A stretch of DNA of 64,000 nucleotides from Beroe forskalii. Its lineage: Eukaryota; Ctenophora; Nuda; Beroida; Beroidae. The stretch spans positions 124,001-188,000 of the forward strand of contig WFMF01000097.1 in assembly GCA_011033025.1 (NCBI GenBank). Reading direction: 5' to 3'. Within the stretch, counting starts at the first letter, position 1; each line of letters opens with the position of its first letter. Below the pieces are notes generated by a model that was not told where the DNA came from, did not search any database, and was given only the letters and a program-made list of their open reading frames with translations. Shown here in pieces: positions 10,498 through 21,998 of the stretch. The position numbers were made by a program, and so were the translations under genes.

Positions 10498-13400
10498 CCC
10501 ACCCTCAGCTTTGTGGTCAGGCTTGCTCTCAGGCTTGTTTCCGTCAGTAGTGTCCATCTTCTCTACTTTCTCTGGGACTGTGCCTGCCTGGGAATAGGGT
10601 GGCCTTATATAAGCAAGCATCAAATTAGCATAGTGTATCTATTGCCTGCTTATCTGCCATGAATAGAATCAATCCTGTATTTTGGATGCGGAATACAGGA
10701 TGCAGAACTAAAACTTCTGCTAGAAATAACTCCCACCCCTGCTAGAATCCAACCTCACCTCTTGCTTAGTGTCCTTCTTGCTAGTGAGCTGGGCAGGAAT
10801 AGGCAGTCTCCACGCCTCCTGAATCTGGGGCAGGCTGCTGTGCTGGCCTGCGTTCTGGTTAGCTTTACTGTTCAGCTGACGTGATATCGCCTTGATGCGT
10901 GCCTGCATGGGGTTGTTGATGACGTCATCAACTGAGTTTATTGTTGCTTTTAAATGGGAAACTGCAAAGTTGGTTTTTGTAAGTAAATTAATGAAATAAG
11001 TCAAAGTCTCTCACCTGTAGTTTGGCTATAGGGTCGAAGTATCCCTCCCCATCCAGGTTTTTGCTGAGTTCCACAGCCTTCTTGTAGCACACCATGGCGT
11101 CAGCTGGCTGCAGGTTCTGCTCGTACAAGATGCCTGCGGAGTGGGGATGGGTACTGTGTTTCATCCACTGGGATATACATTGGGTAGCCCAGTGGATGAA
11201 GCAATGGAGGACCGATAAAGGGGTGTTCAGGGAACTAAGGTACACGGTACAACATAAGAGAAACCACAAGCATCTTTGACCACCATTAACAACCACCCAC
11301 TACAAGGCTACAAGTATTTGAGTATTTCTTACCCAGGTTGGTCCAGGCGGCACTGTGTTGGGAGTCTATTTGCACTGCACAGATGTAGGCCTGCAGAGCG
11401 TCCATGGGCTGGTTCTGCTGCTGATACAGGACACTGCAAATACAATGAATAACATAACTAGTACAATGTTGGAAAACAAGTAATACTTCACGTCAAAGTG
11501 AGGTTTATGAGAGATAAAAATATGCCATTTGAACTGATTTAAATGCAATGAGTAAATTTCCTGCCAATTACCTTCGGAAGATGATAGATGATTGGTTGGC
11601 TGCTTGAGATGGTGCAGGGAAGAGGGAGGTGTGATGGTGATCAGTTCCAGTGAAAACTCACCCTATGGAACACCAGGTATCTGCACTCCTGTCCAGTCTG
11701 TCAATGCTCTGTCTGTAAGCTACGAAGGCTTCGTTTACTTTGTTCTGCGCTGAGTAGCACCTCCCAAGGAAGTACCAGCTCTGAGGAGACATTGTCATTG
11801 GTTATTGTGGAGTGAAGGTGACATTGCCAGAAACTTGGCATGATTACAACATAATTTTATCAGCGGTTGCACGAGTTGCAGGCTGCAGCATTGTAGCCAA
11901 AGAAGGACCGGACCTTCATTTTACTGTTCAATAAATCACATTCTCTCCCTGAATAAACCTGTCCGTTGGAAGGGTCTGTCTGTACGGACTCCAGTAGGAG
12001 AGGCTCTGCTTTCTGAATCCTGTGTATGTCTGTAGTGTGTGAGATGCTGGAGTGATACAACCATCCCAGCTGACGTAGTGTGCTGGCCCTCACCTTAGGA
12101 GGGACAATGTAGGGGACACTGTAGTCTGTAGGGGAAATTTGGGAGGAAGGACACTGTTAGGGGCATGAGGGTTGAGAGCAACAGAAAAGAACAACAAGGA
12201 TCTATAACTACTTGAATTTAATCAGAAAAAAGACCCATAAGCCCATATAAACCCTTGTCACATGACTACCTTAGGAGCTGCCCCCTCAGTGGATAGAATA
12301 GTTTCATACATCTCCTTTGCCAGCGTCACTTTGCCCTGACACTCGTATAGGTGCCCAATGTGGAACCTGATCTCCAGAGGACTCAGGGAGCTAGGACTGC
12401 TGTCCATCAGCGCCAGGTGGAAATGCTGCGGAGGGAGATTTCAGTGAGGATGAAAAATTATTCATTGGTTCCCTCAAACTAAACTATAGTCCACCAGTCC
12501 CGCAATCCAGGCTTGAACTGGCTATAAGAATTCCACTGTGAAATATATGTGCCTGACCTAGAATTCGGATTTTGTACCTTGAGAGCAGCGCCGAAGTCGT
12601 TCTTGTTTTTGAACATGATGGCTAGCCTAGTGTGCACTTCGTTCTTTCTACTGAAGCCTGGGTCTATGTACAGCACCTGCTGTAACGCCTTCGTGGCCCT
12701 GAGGAAGTGTGGATGAGTGGATTTCAAGTATTTGTTCAACTTTCGTAAGTTCATAAGTGCTCCAGTAATTTTAACTTTTTAATAAAACCTCGTCATAGTC
12801 AGACACTTCTAAACTATAAAGTTATAGATTGGCATTTCACCAAGCTCTTTACACAATACTCAGAAAGCACTGACCACTGGAAAGCATTGAAGTGGAAGTA
12901 AACAAGTCCGAGCCCGTACAGAAACGCAGCGTTCTTCCAATGCTCGGGATGTAGAGTGATGTACTCCTGGTACGCCGACATAGCTGCGGAAAACACACTG
13001 TGAGAGTGGTGTCAGAGTGATGTGGTGTCAGAGTGATGTGGTGTCAGTGGGAGTGGTGTCAGGGGAAGTGGTGTCAGATTGAAGTGGTGTCAGGGTGATG
13101 TGGTGTCAGAGTGAAGAGGTGTCAGAGTAAAGCAGTGTCAGGGGTAAGTGGTGTCAGGGGGAAGTGGTGTCAGGATTTAATGGTGTCAGGGTTTAATGGT
13201 GTCAGGGTGAATTGGTGTCAAAGAGTGATTACCCTTATCGTAGTCCTCCAGCAGAAGATGGAAGTGTCCGAGTTGGCAGAAGAGACCAGGGTTATCGTAC
13301 GAAGTGTGGATCATCTTCTCCAGTTGCGATGTAGCCTGAAATTGTATGCCTTTTACACTTTAATAAATAGTTCATCACTTTGCACGTAACAGTTCTAAGT

Positions 13401-16400
13401 TTGGGCAAATGGAGTGTTCAATCATTTGCCCATTTGATGAAAACATTGTATTGAGCAGACACACTCCAAATACTTCAAAACTGCACTATCTTCGCAACGT
13501 CTCAGAGTCCATATAGTAAGGGAATAGTCCAACATGCCTGGGAAAAAATTCATAACAAAGGTTTCAGTGTGCCAATCGACTCAAATGGGTCCCTAGAGTC
13601 ACCAAAAATTTTTGTTCAAATTTTCGGTGTCCGGAAAACTCAGGGTGGCCACGCCCTTTTTTGACCGTGGGAATATTTGATTAAAATCGTTAAAAAAATA
13701 TTATGACGAAAACTAGGCATGATTATACTCTAAACCTATGTTTTTTGATACGAGAAATCGATTGCAAGCATCACCTAAGCTCTAAGACCAATATTTCGGC
13801 TTTTATCGGCCACGCCCACTTTTTTCGTTACGCATTTTGCCGAAAATTTCGAAAAAAATAAGCTACTGCAACTAACTAACTAAGGCATGATCATACTTTA
13901 ATCCTATGTTTTTTGGTACGAGAAATCGTTTAGAACTAATGATAAGACCTTAAACCAGTATTTTGGCCGTTATGGACCACGCCCACTTTTGTCATCAATA
14001 TGGTGGCCGAAAATCTGAAGTTATTATATTGATTTAGCTAGGGCATGATTATACTCTAATCCTATGTTTTTTGGCACGAGAAATCGTTTGAAACCAACGT
14101 CTTAGTCCTAAAACTAATATTTTGGCCGTTATGGACCACACCCACTTTTGTCAGTAATAAAATGGCCGAAAATCTGAAGTTATTATATGGATTTAGCCAG
14201 GGCATGATTATACTTGAATCCTAGTTGTTTTTTTCACGAGATGTCGATTAAAGCAATTACCAAAACGCTACAACAAATATTTTGGGCATTTTGGACCACG
14301 ACAACTTTTGACATCAATATTATGGGACTCTACGGCACAGGACTCTACGGCACAGGACTCACGGCACAGGACACTACGGCACAGGATTCTTGGGCACACT
14401 TTTTCAGTTTTTGGGGACGCTGCGGCACACTTTGTTTTTAGGGTGGACTCATGGCACACTCTAAGGCATGGTTGCAGTTAGGGTAATGGAGAAGGGGACA
14501 TTTTTTCCTCTTACGACAGATACCTCTCATCAGAGATCAGGAACATATGGTAGATACTGCTTGTTAGCTGACCTATTAGGATTACAGATATGGAATCTAC
14601 GAGAGAGATACTGCTTGTAACCTCATTAGGATTCCGGGACTCATCGTACTTCGTTCCCATGAGAAGAATATTATAACTTGATTGCACATGAACTAGGTAT
14701 CTGACGAAACAACCAGATAGTAGAAGAGATACCTCTCTGTAGGATCAAACCATCAAATACATTTTTCTCTACCAATGTTCGACAACTTGAAGTCCAAAAG
14801 ATATGGAGAGGGCAGACAGCTGGATCTCAGAATCTCCTGCCCCTTTAGTTCCGCTATTCGAGTGGGAAGCCCACCCTGGATGGCAGACAGGCTTGGAGGT
14901 GCGTGAAGAAGAGCGACTGCTGCAATGGAGGCTCTGCACGGACTCCAGGGGAACCTCGACACCTTCAAGCAACCACACTGCCACAGGCCAGACCTTGCTG
15001 ACTGTGAGCTGCGTGAGGTCATCTACAACATGGCTGACATGGCGGAGAACACTCACATCGCCCCTACCTAATCCACTGCTCCACCACTGGCTCCATCTCC
15101 CAGGACACCCGGGCTAGACTACCTAGTGAGGAGGCTACCAAGAAGAGCTCAACGCATCAGGCGAAAGAAAGAACCCTCGCCCTAGAGCTCCCACCTGCCT
15201 TGCAGAGCTGGAGATTGAGGGATGATGACTGTACTTCCTTGGTGTTGACCTGATGCTGAACATTGGCGGAACACTTTGCCTCCTGTCCTTTCTTCCCTAC
15301 CCCTTGAGATTGTATTGAATTCTGAAAGTTGGCTTTGATATGATGAAGATTACAACTACGATTTTCATGAGCATTCAGCAACCATTAAATTAAATCTACT
15401 GTGCCACAATGATCGTTGCATTATTAATGTGGAAGGGCACCCTCGAAGCCTCAAGAAGGCACCAAGCTAGATTGAAGATGACTATTTCTTAATAATATAA
15501 TGCTTTTTGACCTGCCATAATACCAAAAATATCATCAAAACTCATTAGCTGCGACATATCTTGGCAACCATAGTATTTGTGAAGTGGTTTTAAGCCTGAA
15601 GATAAAAGTCTTATCAATAAATTGTACATCGACCCCCTTTTTTGAGTGCTATTTGATTCATGATTTTAATTTCGGATATTCATTGACAATAGGAGGGACG
15701 TGGTCCAAAATATTGAATTTGCGGTAAGAAAAATTGCCCGTGTCAAACACCTATTATGAATAGAATCAGCCTTAGTTGATCATGCCGTATAATAACTTCA
15801 GTTTAGACCCATAATATTGTTACCAAAAGTAGGTGTGGTCCATAACGGCCAAAATATCAATCTACGAAAGACTTGAACATTTGGTTCTAAACGAGGGAGA
15901 TCTGTGCCAAGAAACATAGGATTAGGCCATAATCATGCTAAGCTAAATCGATATAAAGACTTCCAGAATTTCGGCCATTATATTATTGACAAAAAGTGGG
16001 CGTGGTCCATAACGGCAAAAATATCTATTGAGGACTTAGACATTGGTTCTAAACGATTTCTGCTCGTGCCAAAAACATAGGCTTAGAAACAATCATGCCC
16101 TAGCTAAATATAATAACTTCAGATTTTCGTACCATATTGATGACAAAATGGGCGTGGTCATAACGGCCCAAATACTGGTTTAAGGTCTTAGACATTGGTT
16201 CTAAACGATTTCTCGTGCCAAAAACATAGGATTAGGTATGATCATGCCTTGGTTGCGGTAAGCTTAGTTTTCGAAATTTTCGGCAAGCGGCGTAAGTAAA
16301 AAAGTGGGCGTGGCCAGGAAATAAAAACCGAAATATTGGTCTTAGAAGCTTAGGTGATACTTGCAATCGATTTCTGTTATCAAAAAACATAGGTTTGAAG

Positions 16401-19261
16401 TATAATCAATGCCTCGTTTTCATCATAATAATTTTTTAACGATTTAATCAAAATATTCCCACGGTCAAAAAGGCGTGGCCACCCTGAATTTTTCCGGACA
16501 CCGAAAATTTGAACAAAAATTTTGGTGACTCTGGGACCCATTTGAGTCGATTGGCACACTGAAACCTTTGTTATGAATTTTTTCCCAGATGCCACCTCTA
16601 TTCAGATATGATTCCCTTACTAATAGTAGAATGGCAGAGTTCATTTGAATGTAACATGCTAGCTTTGCTCTGACACTGTAGGTGCATGAATAATACAATA
16701 CACAAGTCACTTCTTCATAATACAATACATTAGAAATGTTCTAGAAGGCACCTACCGTTTAAAAGCGAGCTAAATAAAGCACAGAGGATAAAGCATGTCA
16801 TTTTGACATGATGTGACTCACAGAGCGAATAGCTTTATATCAGTTGAGCATGTACCTAACATTATTAAAAGTTATTGGTGAGACACAACTCTAGACTTCA
16901 AGGGTTACCAATCCTACATTTGCTTCCCTTGTTTTGTACATTGCCACAACACACCCCCACTCTATTACTACGTGTACCTCTGGTACAATAGAGCCCACAC
17001 GGGGCCTAGTGCAGGTATTAAGGTCATGTCTCATGAGTACACTGAGTGTGTGGGCTAATGCTGGGGGAGAGCCCAATGTTCAGACACCCCCCAGGTATTA
17101 GTCTGACACATCCCCCAAAGCATGTTGGTCAGTGTACTTCACCACTCAGCATCCCCCAAAGCATGTGGGTCAGTGTACTTCACCACTCAGCATTACACAA
17201 AGCTGTGACATGTGGGTCAGTGTACTTCACCACTCAGCATTACACAAAGCATGTTGGTCAGTGTACTTCACCACTCAGCATTACACAAAGCTGTGACATG
17301 TTGGTCAGTGTACTTCACCACTCAGCATCCCCCAAAGCATGTGGGTCAGTGTACTTCACCACTCAGCATTACACAAAGCTGTGACATGTGGGTCAGTGTA
17401 CTTCACCACTCAGCATTACACAAAGCATGTGGGTCAGTGTACTTCACCACTCAGCATTACACAAAGCATGTGGGTCAGTGTACTTCACCACTCAGCATTA
17501 CACAAAGCTGTGGCTTGTTGGTCAGTGTACTTCACCACTCAGCATTACACAAAACGTGCTAATATTAATGGGTTCCCAGGAAGGAGCACCCACAGACTCA
17601 CTAGGTGACAGTGGTTTCGGGTCTTAACTCTACAGTACCTGGCCCTGGGTGAGGTAAAGTTCTCTTCTTTTCTAGAGTACCTGAGTGAGGTAGAGTTCTC
17701 TTCTTTTCTAGAGTACCTGGGTGAGGTAGAGTTCTCTTCTTTTCTAAAGTACCTGGGTGAGGTAGAGTTCTCTTCTTTTCTAGAGTACCTGGGTGAGGTA
17801 AAGTTCTCTTCTTTTCTAGAGTAGTTACCTGGGTGAGGTAGAGTTCTCTTCTTTTCTAGAGTACCTGGGTGAGGTAAAGTTCTCTTCTTTTGTAAAGTAG
17901 TTACCTGGGTGAGGAAAAGTTCTCTTCTTTTCTAGAGTAGTTACCTGAGTGAGGTAGAGTTTCTCCTCCTCTGCCTCCTTGCTCTCCTGAGAGTCTGCTT
18001 CAGGAAGAGGGCTTTGGTGGATCCTCAGGAAACCAAAGAGTCTGCTGTCATACTGAAAGGAAAGCATTCGGTTTTAAGTACGAAGCGGCACAATTAAATT
18101 CATATCAGAGTCGTCATAATGTCAATTGAACTTTGCCAAAACCCCTCCTAATTACAGATAATCTTCAACTCCATTTTACCTGGCTGAGAAACTGGAGATC
18201 CAGGAACTCATGCTTCTGCTGCTGGGGGTTGGGAGTAGCAGGGTGGCTTGGTGGACAGCTCGGAGTTGGGGGATGGCTCGGAGTTGGAGGGTTACTGGAA
18301 GTAGAGCCAGGGTGGCTTGGATTAGTGCCAGGATGACTTGGATTAGTGCCAGGATGACTAGGGGTTGAAGGATGGCTAGAGGTTGGAGGATGGATGGGGG
18401 TGGCAGGTTCGGATGATGGACGCTGGGTTGAAGGTATTGAGGAATGATGAGTAGAAGTCGCTGGGAAATGCTGCTGATTTGAATTAGGAGGCACAAGTTG
18501 TAGATTGAGGGTTTCTGGTGCATGTCTGTTGGAAGTAGCTGCTGTATATTGATGACCTGGTCCCTGGTGTTGGTTGGGCTGAGGGTGGTCTTTTAACGCA
18601 TATTGGTGACCGGATGCAGAGTGGTGGCTGGGTTGAGGGTGGTCTTTTGGAGCTCCCGAACCCAGCTGCTGTGGTGGAAGTTTTTGTTGCTGCTGGTTTT
18701 GTTGATGAGGCGGTCTTTGCTGCATTTTCGGGTGTTGTTGTTGGTTTTGATGCTGACTTTGATGCTGACTTTGATGCTGACTTTGATGCTGACTTTGATG
18801 CTGACTTTGATGCTGACTTTGATGCTGGTGTTGTTGCTGTGTGTGTTTTTGCTGTTTGTGTTGGTGGTGCGACAGGTTTTGCTGTTGGTGATGTTGCTGA
18901 CTGTGTTTTTGCAAATGCTGGTGATGCTGCTGTTGGTTATTTTGTTGTGGTGGCTGCTGTTTTTGTTGCTGCTTTTCCTGCGACACGCTCGACACTGGTC
19001 CTCCTCCTCCCTGGGAATTAGAAGATGGTTTAAATCAAGATATCAGGGATATGGGAACTCTGATATCCATGGATATATCATATCCTGGGAAGTCTGATAT
19101 CCCTGGATATGAAAATAATGCCAAGTCAGATATTTCAGGAAAGACAGAAATCATACATCAATGTGAATAATGAGTACCTATGAATACCTATGGGTTACTA
19201 TTTAATTAACATTCTGTGAAATGACCTGTTGTTGAGGGAGCCGGTCACTGGACGAGGACAT
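10498..19261 (-). CDS. KDM6A: KDM6/UTX-type histone H3K27 demethylase, N-terminal TPR half (13 exons)
   Basis: Nuclear H3K27me3 demethylase of the UTX/UTY/JMJD3 family, a KMT2C/D complex subunit in animals. Coding exons, all phase-consistent: 19226-19261, 18180-19010, 17945-18052, 13233-13335, 12875-12983, 12578-12698, 12270-12425, 11959-12093, 11662-11780, 11333-11433, 11015-11133, 10759-10902, 10498-10587 (724 codons). Residues 13-289 form a Gln/His/Pro-rich region with a tandem HQSQ tetrapeptide. Then come [12 protein letters not shown] (human DSRLFGFVRFHE) and the TPRs: [38 protein letters not shown]-like [38 protein letters not shown]. The post-TPR linker [15 protein letters not shown] also matches UTX. 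The long Gln/His N-terminus is not in human UTX. The JmjC and zinc domains are missing: nothing further is coded before the repeats at 10.1 kb. Assignment to the UTX family is strong; UTX versus JMJD3 is inferred from the intact TPR array. Confidence 0.93.
12990..13232 (+). repeat. TGGTGTCAG-core minisatellite filling a KDM6 intron
   Basis: The whole intron between KDM6 exons 4 and 5 (12984-13232) is built of 16-20-bp units with the core gtggtgtcag followed by agtgat, ggggaa or similar. It has the same nonamer core as the ATR intron array and the same orientation relative to transcription (CTGACACCAC in sense). Confidence 0.92.
13516..16620. mobile_element. Long-inverted-repeat (foldback-like) element in a KDM6 intron, TA-flanked
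   Basis: Inverted arms of roughly 700-950 bp lie at about 13516-14260 and 15650-16620. The ends are gtaagggaat and its complement, each flanked by TA, and both arms share tgggaaaaaattcataacaa just inside. Within each arm a module of about 170 bp repeats (ggcatgattatactctaatc, cctatgttttttggcacgag, ccacgcccacttttgtca), as in foldback transposons. The middle (about 14470-15480) is non-repetitive. It has a weak plus-strand reading with [20 protein letters not shown] that I cannot assign, and no transposase is seen. TA flanks suggest a Tc1/mariner-like origin, but the family is not certain. Confidence 0.8.
17093..17557 (+). repeat. 41-bp minisatellite in KDM6 intron 3
   Basis: About eleven units made of gtgggtcagtgtacttcacc, actcagcattacacaaagc and a variable link (catg or tgtgacat). 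It is plus-oriented, but the gene is on the minus strand, where each unit reads acactgaccc, again with CTGAC. Open frames with VLHHSALHK repeats on the plus strand are artefacts. Confidence 0.94.
17637..17950 (+). repeat. 36-bp minisatellite that copies the KDM6 exon 3 splice donor
   Basis: Eight tandem units of gagtacctgggtgaggtaga followed by gttctcttcttttcta directly abut the end of KDM6 exon 3 (donor after 17945). On the minus strand each unit reads CTCTACCTCACCCAG/gtactc, nearly identical to the true exon end CTCTACCTCACTCAG/gtaact. Every unit therefore carries about 15 nt of exon-like sequence plus a donor-like GT. Confidence 0.93.
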
Positions 19262-19745
19262 GCCGCTAAACTCTCCCACCCTTTCAGGGGGAACAAGGGG
19301 TTAAAAGGGGGAATAAAGGGGTTATACAGGGGAACAAGGGGTTAAAAGGGGGAATAAAGGGGTTACACAGGGGAACAAGGGGTTAAAAGGGGAATAAAGG
19401 GGGAATAAGGGTTATACAGGGGAACAGACAGGACAGCTAAACTCTTACACCCTTCTCAGAGGGAACAAGGGGTTATACAGAGGAATAAATGGGAATGAAG
19501 ATTTAAGGGGGAAAGGAGGGGGCAGACGCCAGACTCTTCTAAGGGAATAAGTTACAAGTAGGAATAAAAGGGAACAAGAAGGGAATAAAGAGGGAACAAG
19601 AAGGGAATAAAAGGGGAACAAGAAGGAATGAAGGAACAAGTGTTCCCTTTCAAATTCCCTAACTATTCTATTCCCTTCCTTGGAACACAAAGGAATAAAG
19701 TGGGGAACAAGAACAGAATGAAGGGGGAACACGCCCTTCACGGGA
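19262..19745. repeat. Purine-rich repeat tract upstream of the KDM6 start
   Basis: From about 19285 to 19430 a unit of 37-39 bp (gggaacaaggggttaaaagg then gggaataaaggggttata) is repeated four times. It is followed to about 19740 by looser gggaacaagaagggaataaa repeats. It lies immediately upstream of the predicted KDM6 ATG (minus strand) and may fall in the promoter or 5' leader. No promoter element can be named. Confidence 0.8.
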
Positions 19746-21998
19746 GGTCAAAACACCAAATGACATATCACGATATCATTTCATTCCTAACTTGAACAAC
19801 GAGAACGGCACACAGAGCCACACTCACATTGCCATGCTATCAGTATTATACAGGGCACTAAAATAAGGCATGATCTAATGTGTCTATGTTTAGCAACAAT
19901 GTGATCTGATCATTCATTCCAGAGCTGGGCAATAGACGTTACGAAGTCATTGAGGGAGTATTTGAAACCATGACGATGATTTCATAGCCTTACCTTATCA
20001 GCTGCAGAGCAACGACTGTTGGTGGAAGTGAGAACATATTACTAAATTCATTTTCTATAACAAATTCAATTAAAGCAGTGTCAATTCTTTAAGGCTTGGC
20101 AATGAAACCTTGTAATGATGATTTTGAAAACAGGTTTACAAAAGTACACTCCTAATAACGGAGCAAAGGGCAACAAAGGAAGCAGCAAGGTCTGTGCTGG
20201 GCACAGGACCAATGGTAATAACAATAATGAGCCTGCCTGAGGGGTTTGGCAGGTTGCCATGAGGCATTGTAAACAACAGCGCAGCTCCTACTGAAGCCAG
20301 TCGTTTAATTGAGCTTCTGTGCAAATCACGTGACTGCTTTGTACACGTGTCTAGGCTTCATACTGTTTACTGTGTGTAATGGTCGCATACTGTGGGTACT
20401 ATAGTTACTGTGTACGCTCATACTGTTTACTGTGTACAGTGTGTAATGTATAAGGTGCAATTACAAGATACCTACTAAACACGATGGTTTGTGCAATATC
20501 TGGCGTACTATACAGTAATGATCACACGGTGCATTAGGTGTAGGGTGTAGGTATACACAGTACTGTGCGCATTGTGCACACCGTGCACAGTGCGCACATT
20601 GCGGGCACAGAGCGCTCAAAGGGCAGAATATTCATTGTACCAGTGACTCATTACAAAAACACGGCTTTGCTGCTGAGCTTGTAAACATAACTCATGGATC
20701 ATTGTACATGTTTTACATGCCTCATGGATCTAGAATTGTACATGATTATATACCACACGCAAATCCTTCGGACGCTACGCAAAATTCAGGTGGCGTCATT
20801 CGGGACCCCGTATTTCAGAGAGTAGTTTACTAAGTGTTGAGGCTAAAATTGAAGAAATTCGAACGTTTTTTTTAAATTTATTTATTTTTTATTTTTTTAA
20901 TTTCTCACAAAAAATCGTGTAAATTGCTTGAAAATACATCTTTTTCGCCAAATAATCCTGATTCCGGTAATTTTGGCACTTTTTACAGTTTTTTGTTACA
21001 TTTCAAAAATTTTTCCTGGGCCGAAATCAAAGAATATCGACCTAATACTTGTTACCTACCATTTTTTGGGCCGAAAATTTCATTTTTCGAGGTTTTGGAG
21101 TCTTAATCTCAAAGCATTTACCAACAATTTTCAATCAAACTTTAATTATTCAAAATTAGTTAATTTGCAAAAATGTACCTCATTTAAACTCCATTTGCGT
21201 GCACATGTAAAGAGATAATGAGCTATTGTTGTATACCATTTGAAAGCTGAGAAAATTTTCTTCCAGAGCTCTGTCATCATTTTTGGTTATAATGCTTTTT
21301 TCAATGCGTATTTATAGCCTAAAAAGTGTCTAATTCATAAATTGAAAAATACAAAAATGTCCAACTTTGTGACGTCATAGCGACCTTTTTAGGGGACCGA
21401 CCGAAAATATCACACAGCCCAGTCCACATAAACATTAAAGAACTCTCAGATTCCAGCCGGACAGATCCGTAACTCCTCCCAGAGCTGAGTCTTCGCATTT
21501 GCAAAATAGGTCACTTTTCAAAAGTTAAAAATTTTTACTTACCTTCACGTTTGTGTGATTTTCTCAGTGATCCCATGGAGTAATCACGAATTTCGGTAGA
21601 TTTTCTGAAAGTTCGAGAAATTTGCAAGCGCGATGGGTGGCCTCAGATTTTTGCTATCTCGCTTCCTTCTGGCCGAAAAATGCGTCTAAAGATAGCCAAT
21701 TTTCGGGAAAATCGGAAAAAAAGTTCCCCAACTTTGTGACGTCATAATGACGTCATGGGGACCTTATAAAATATTTTCAGGTACTTTCTGGTGTAGTTCC
21801 ACCTTAGCTGAGTAAAACGTGGGATCGATCACGTCTGTACTATTTTTGGTTCTCGAGATATAGGCCTCTAAATAAGGGTCCCAAAGCGTGTATACTATAC
21901 CCTGGCAGCCCAAAATTTGAAATTGAAGTTTTTTCAGAATGGATTCCACCTGAATTTTGGGCCCTTGCCAGGGATTGTACATGATGCAATATCCGGTT
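19746..21998. other. Spacer between KDM6 and the 20-bp array
   Basis: No coding signal found. Alternating purine/pyrimidine GTGCAC- and TGTGTA-rich text lies at about 20340-20620. From about 20765 to 21985 the sequence is AT-rich with gdNA typical of the non-autonomous elements elsewhere here (tttgtgacgtcat twice, at about 21367 and 21733, the second followed by another tgacgtca). It could be one arm of a further inverted-repeat element whose partner is missing. Confidence 0.5.

Noticed and set aside
14803-15117. Open frame in the centre of the 13.5-kb element
   Set aside because: No recognisable domain. A neighbouring frame ([14 protein letters not shown]) looks slightly better but is also short and unassigned, so no gene is called.
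17046-17627. Open frames with VLHHSALHK repeats
   Set aside because: Reading of the 41-bp minisatellite on the strand opposite to KDM6.
18603-19097. Plus-strand frames rich in Leu-Met-Leu-Thr or Phe-Asp-Ala-Asp
   Set aside because: Antisense of the Gln/His-rich KDM6 exon 2; the minus-strand reading has correct splice phases.
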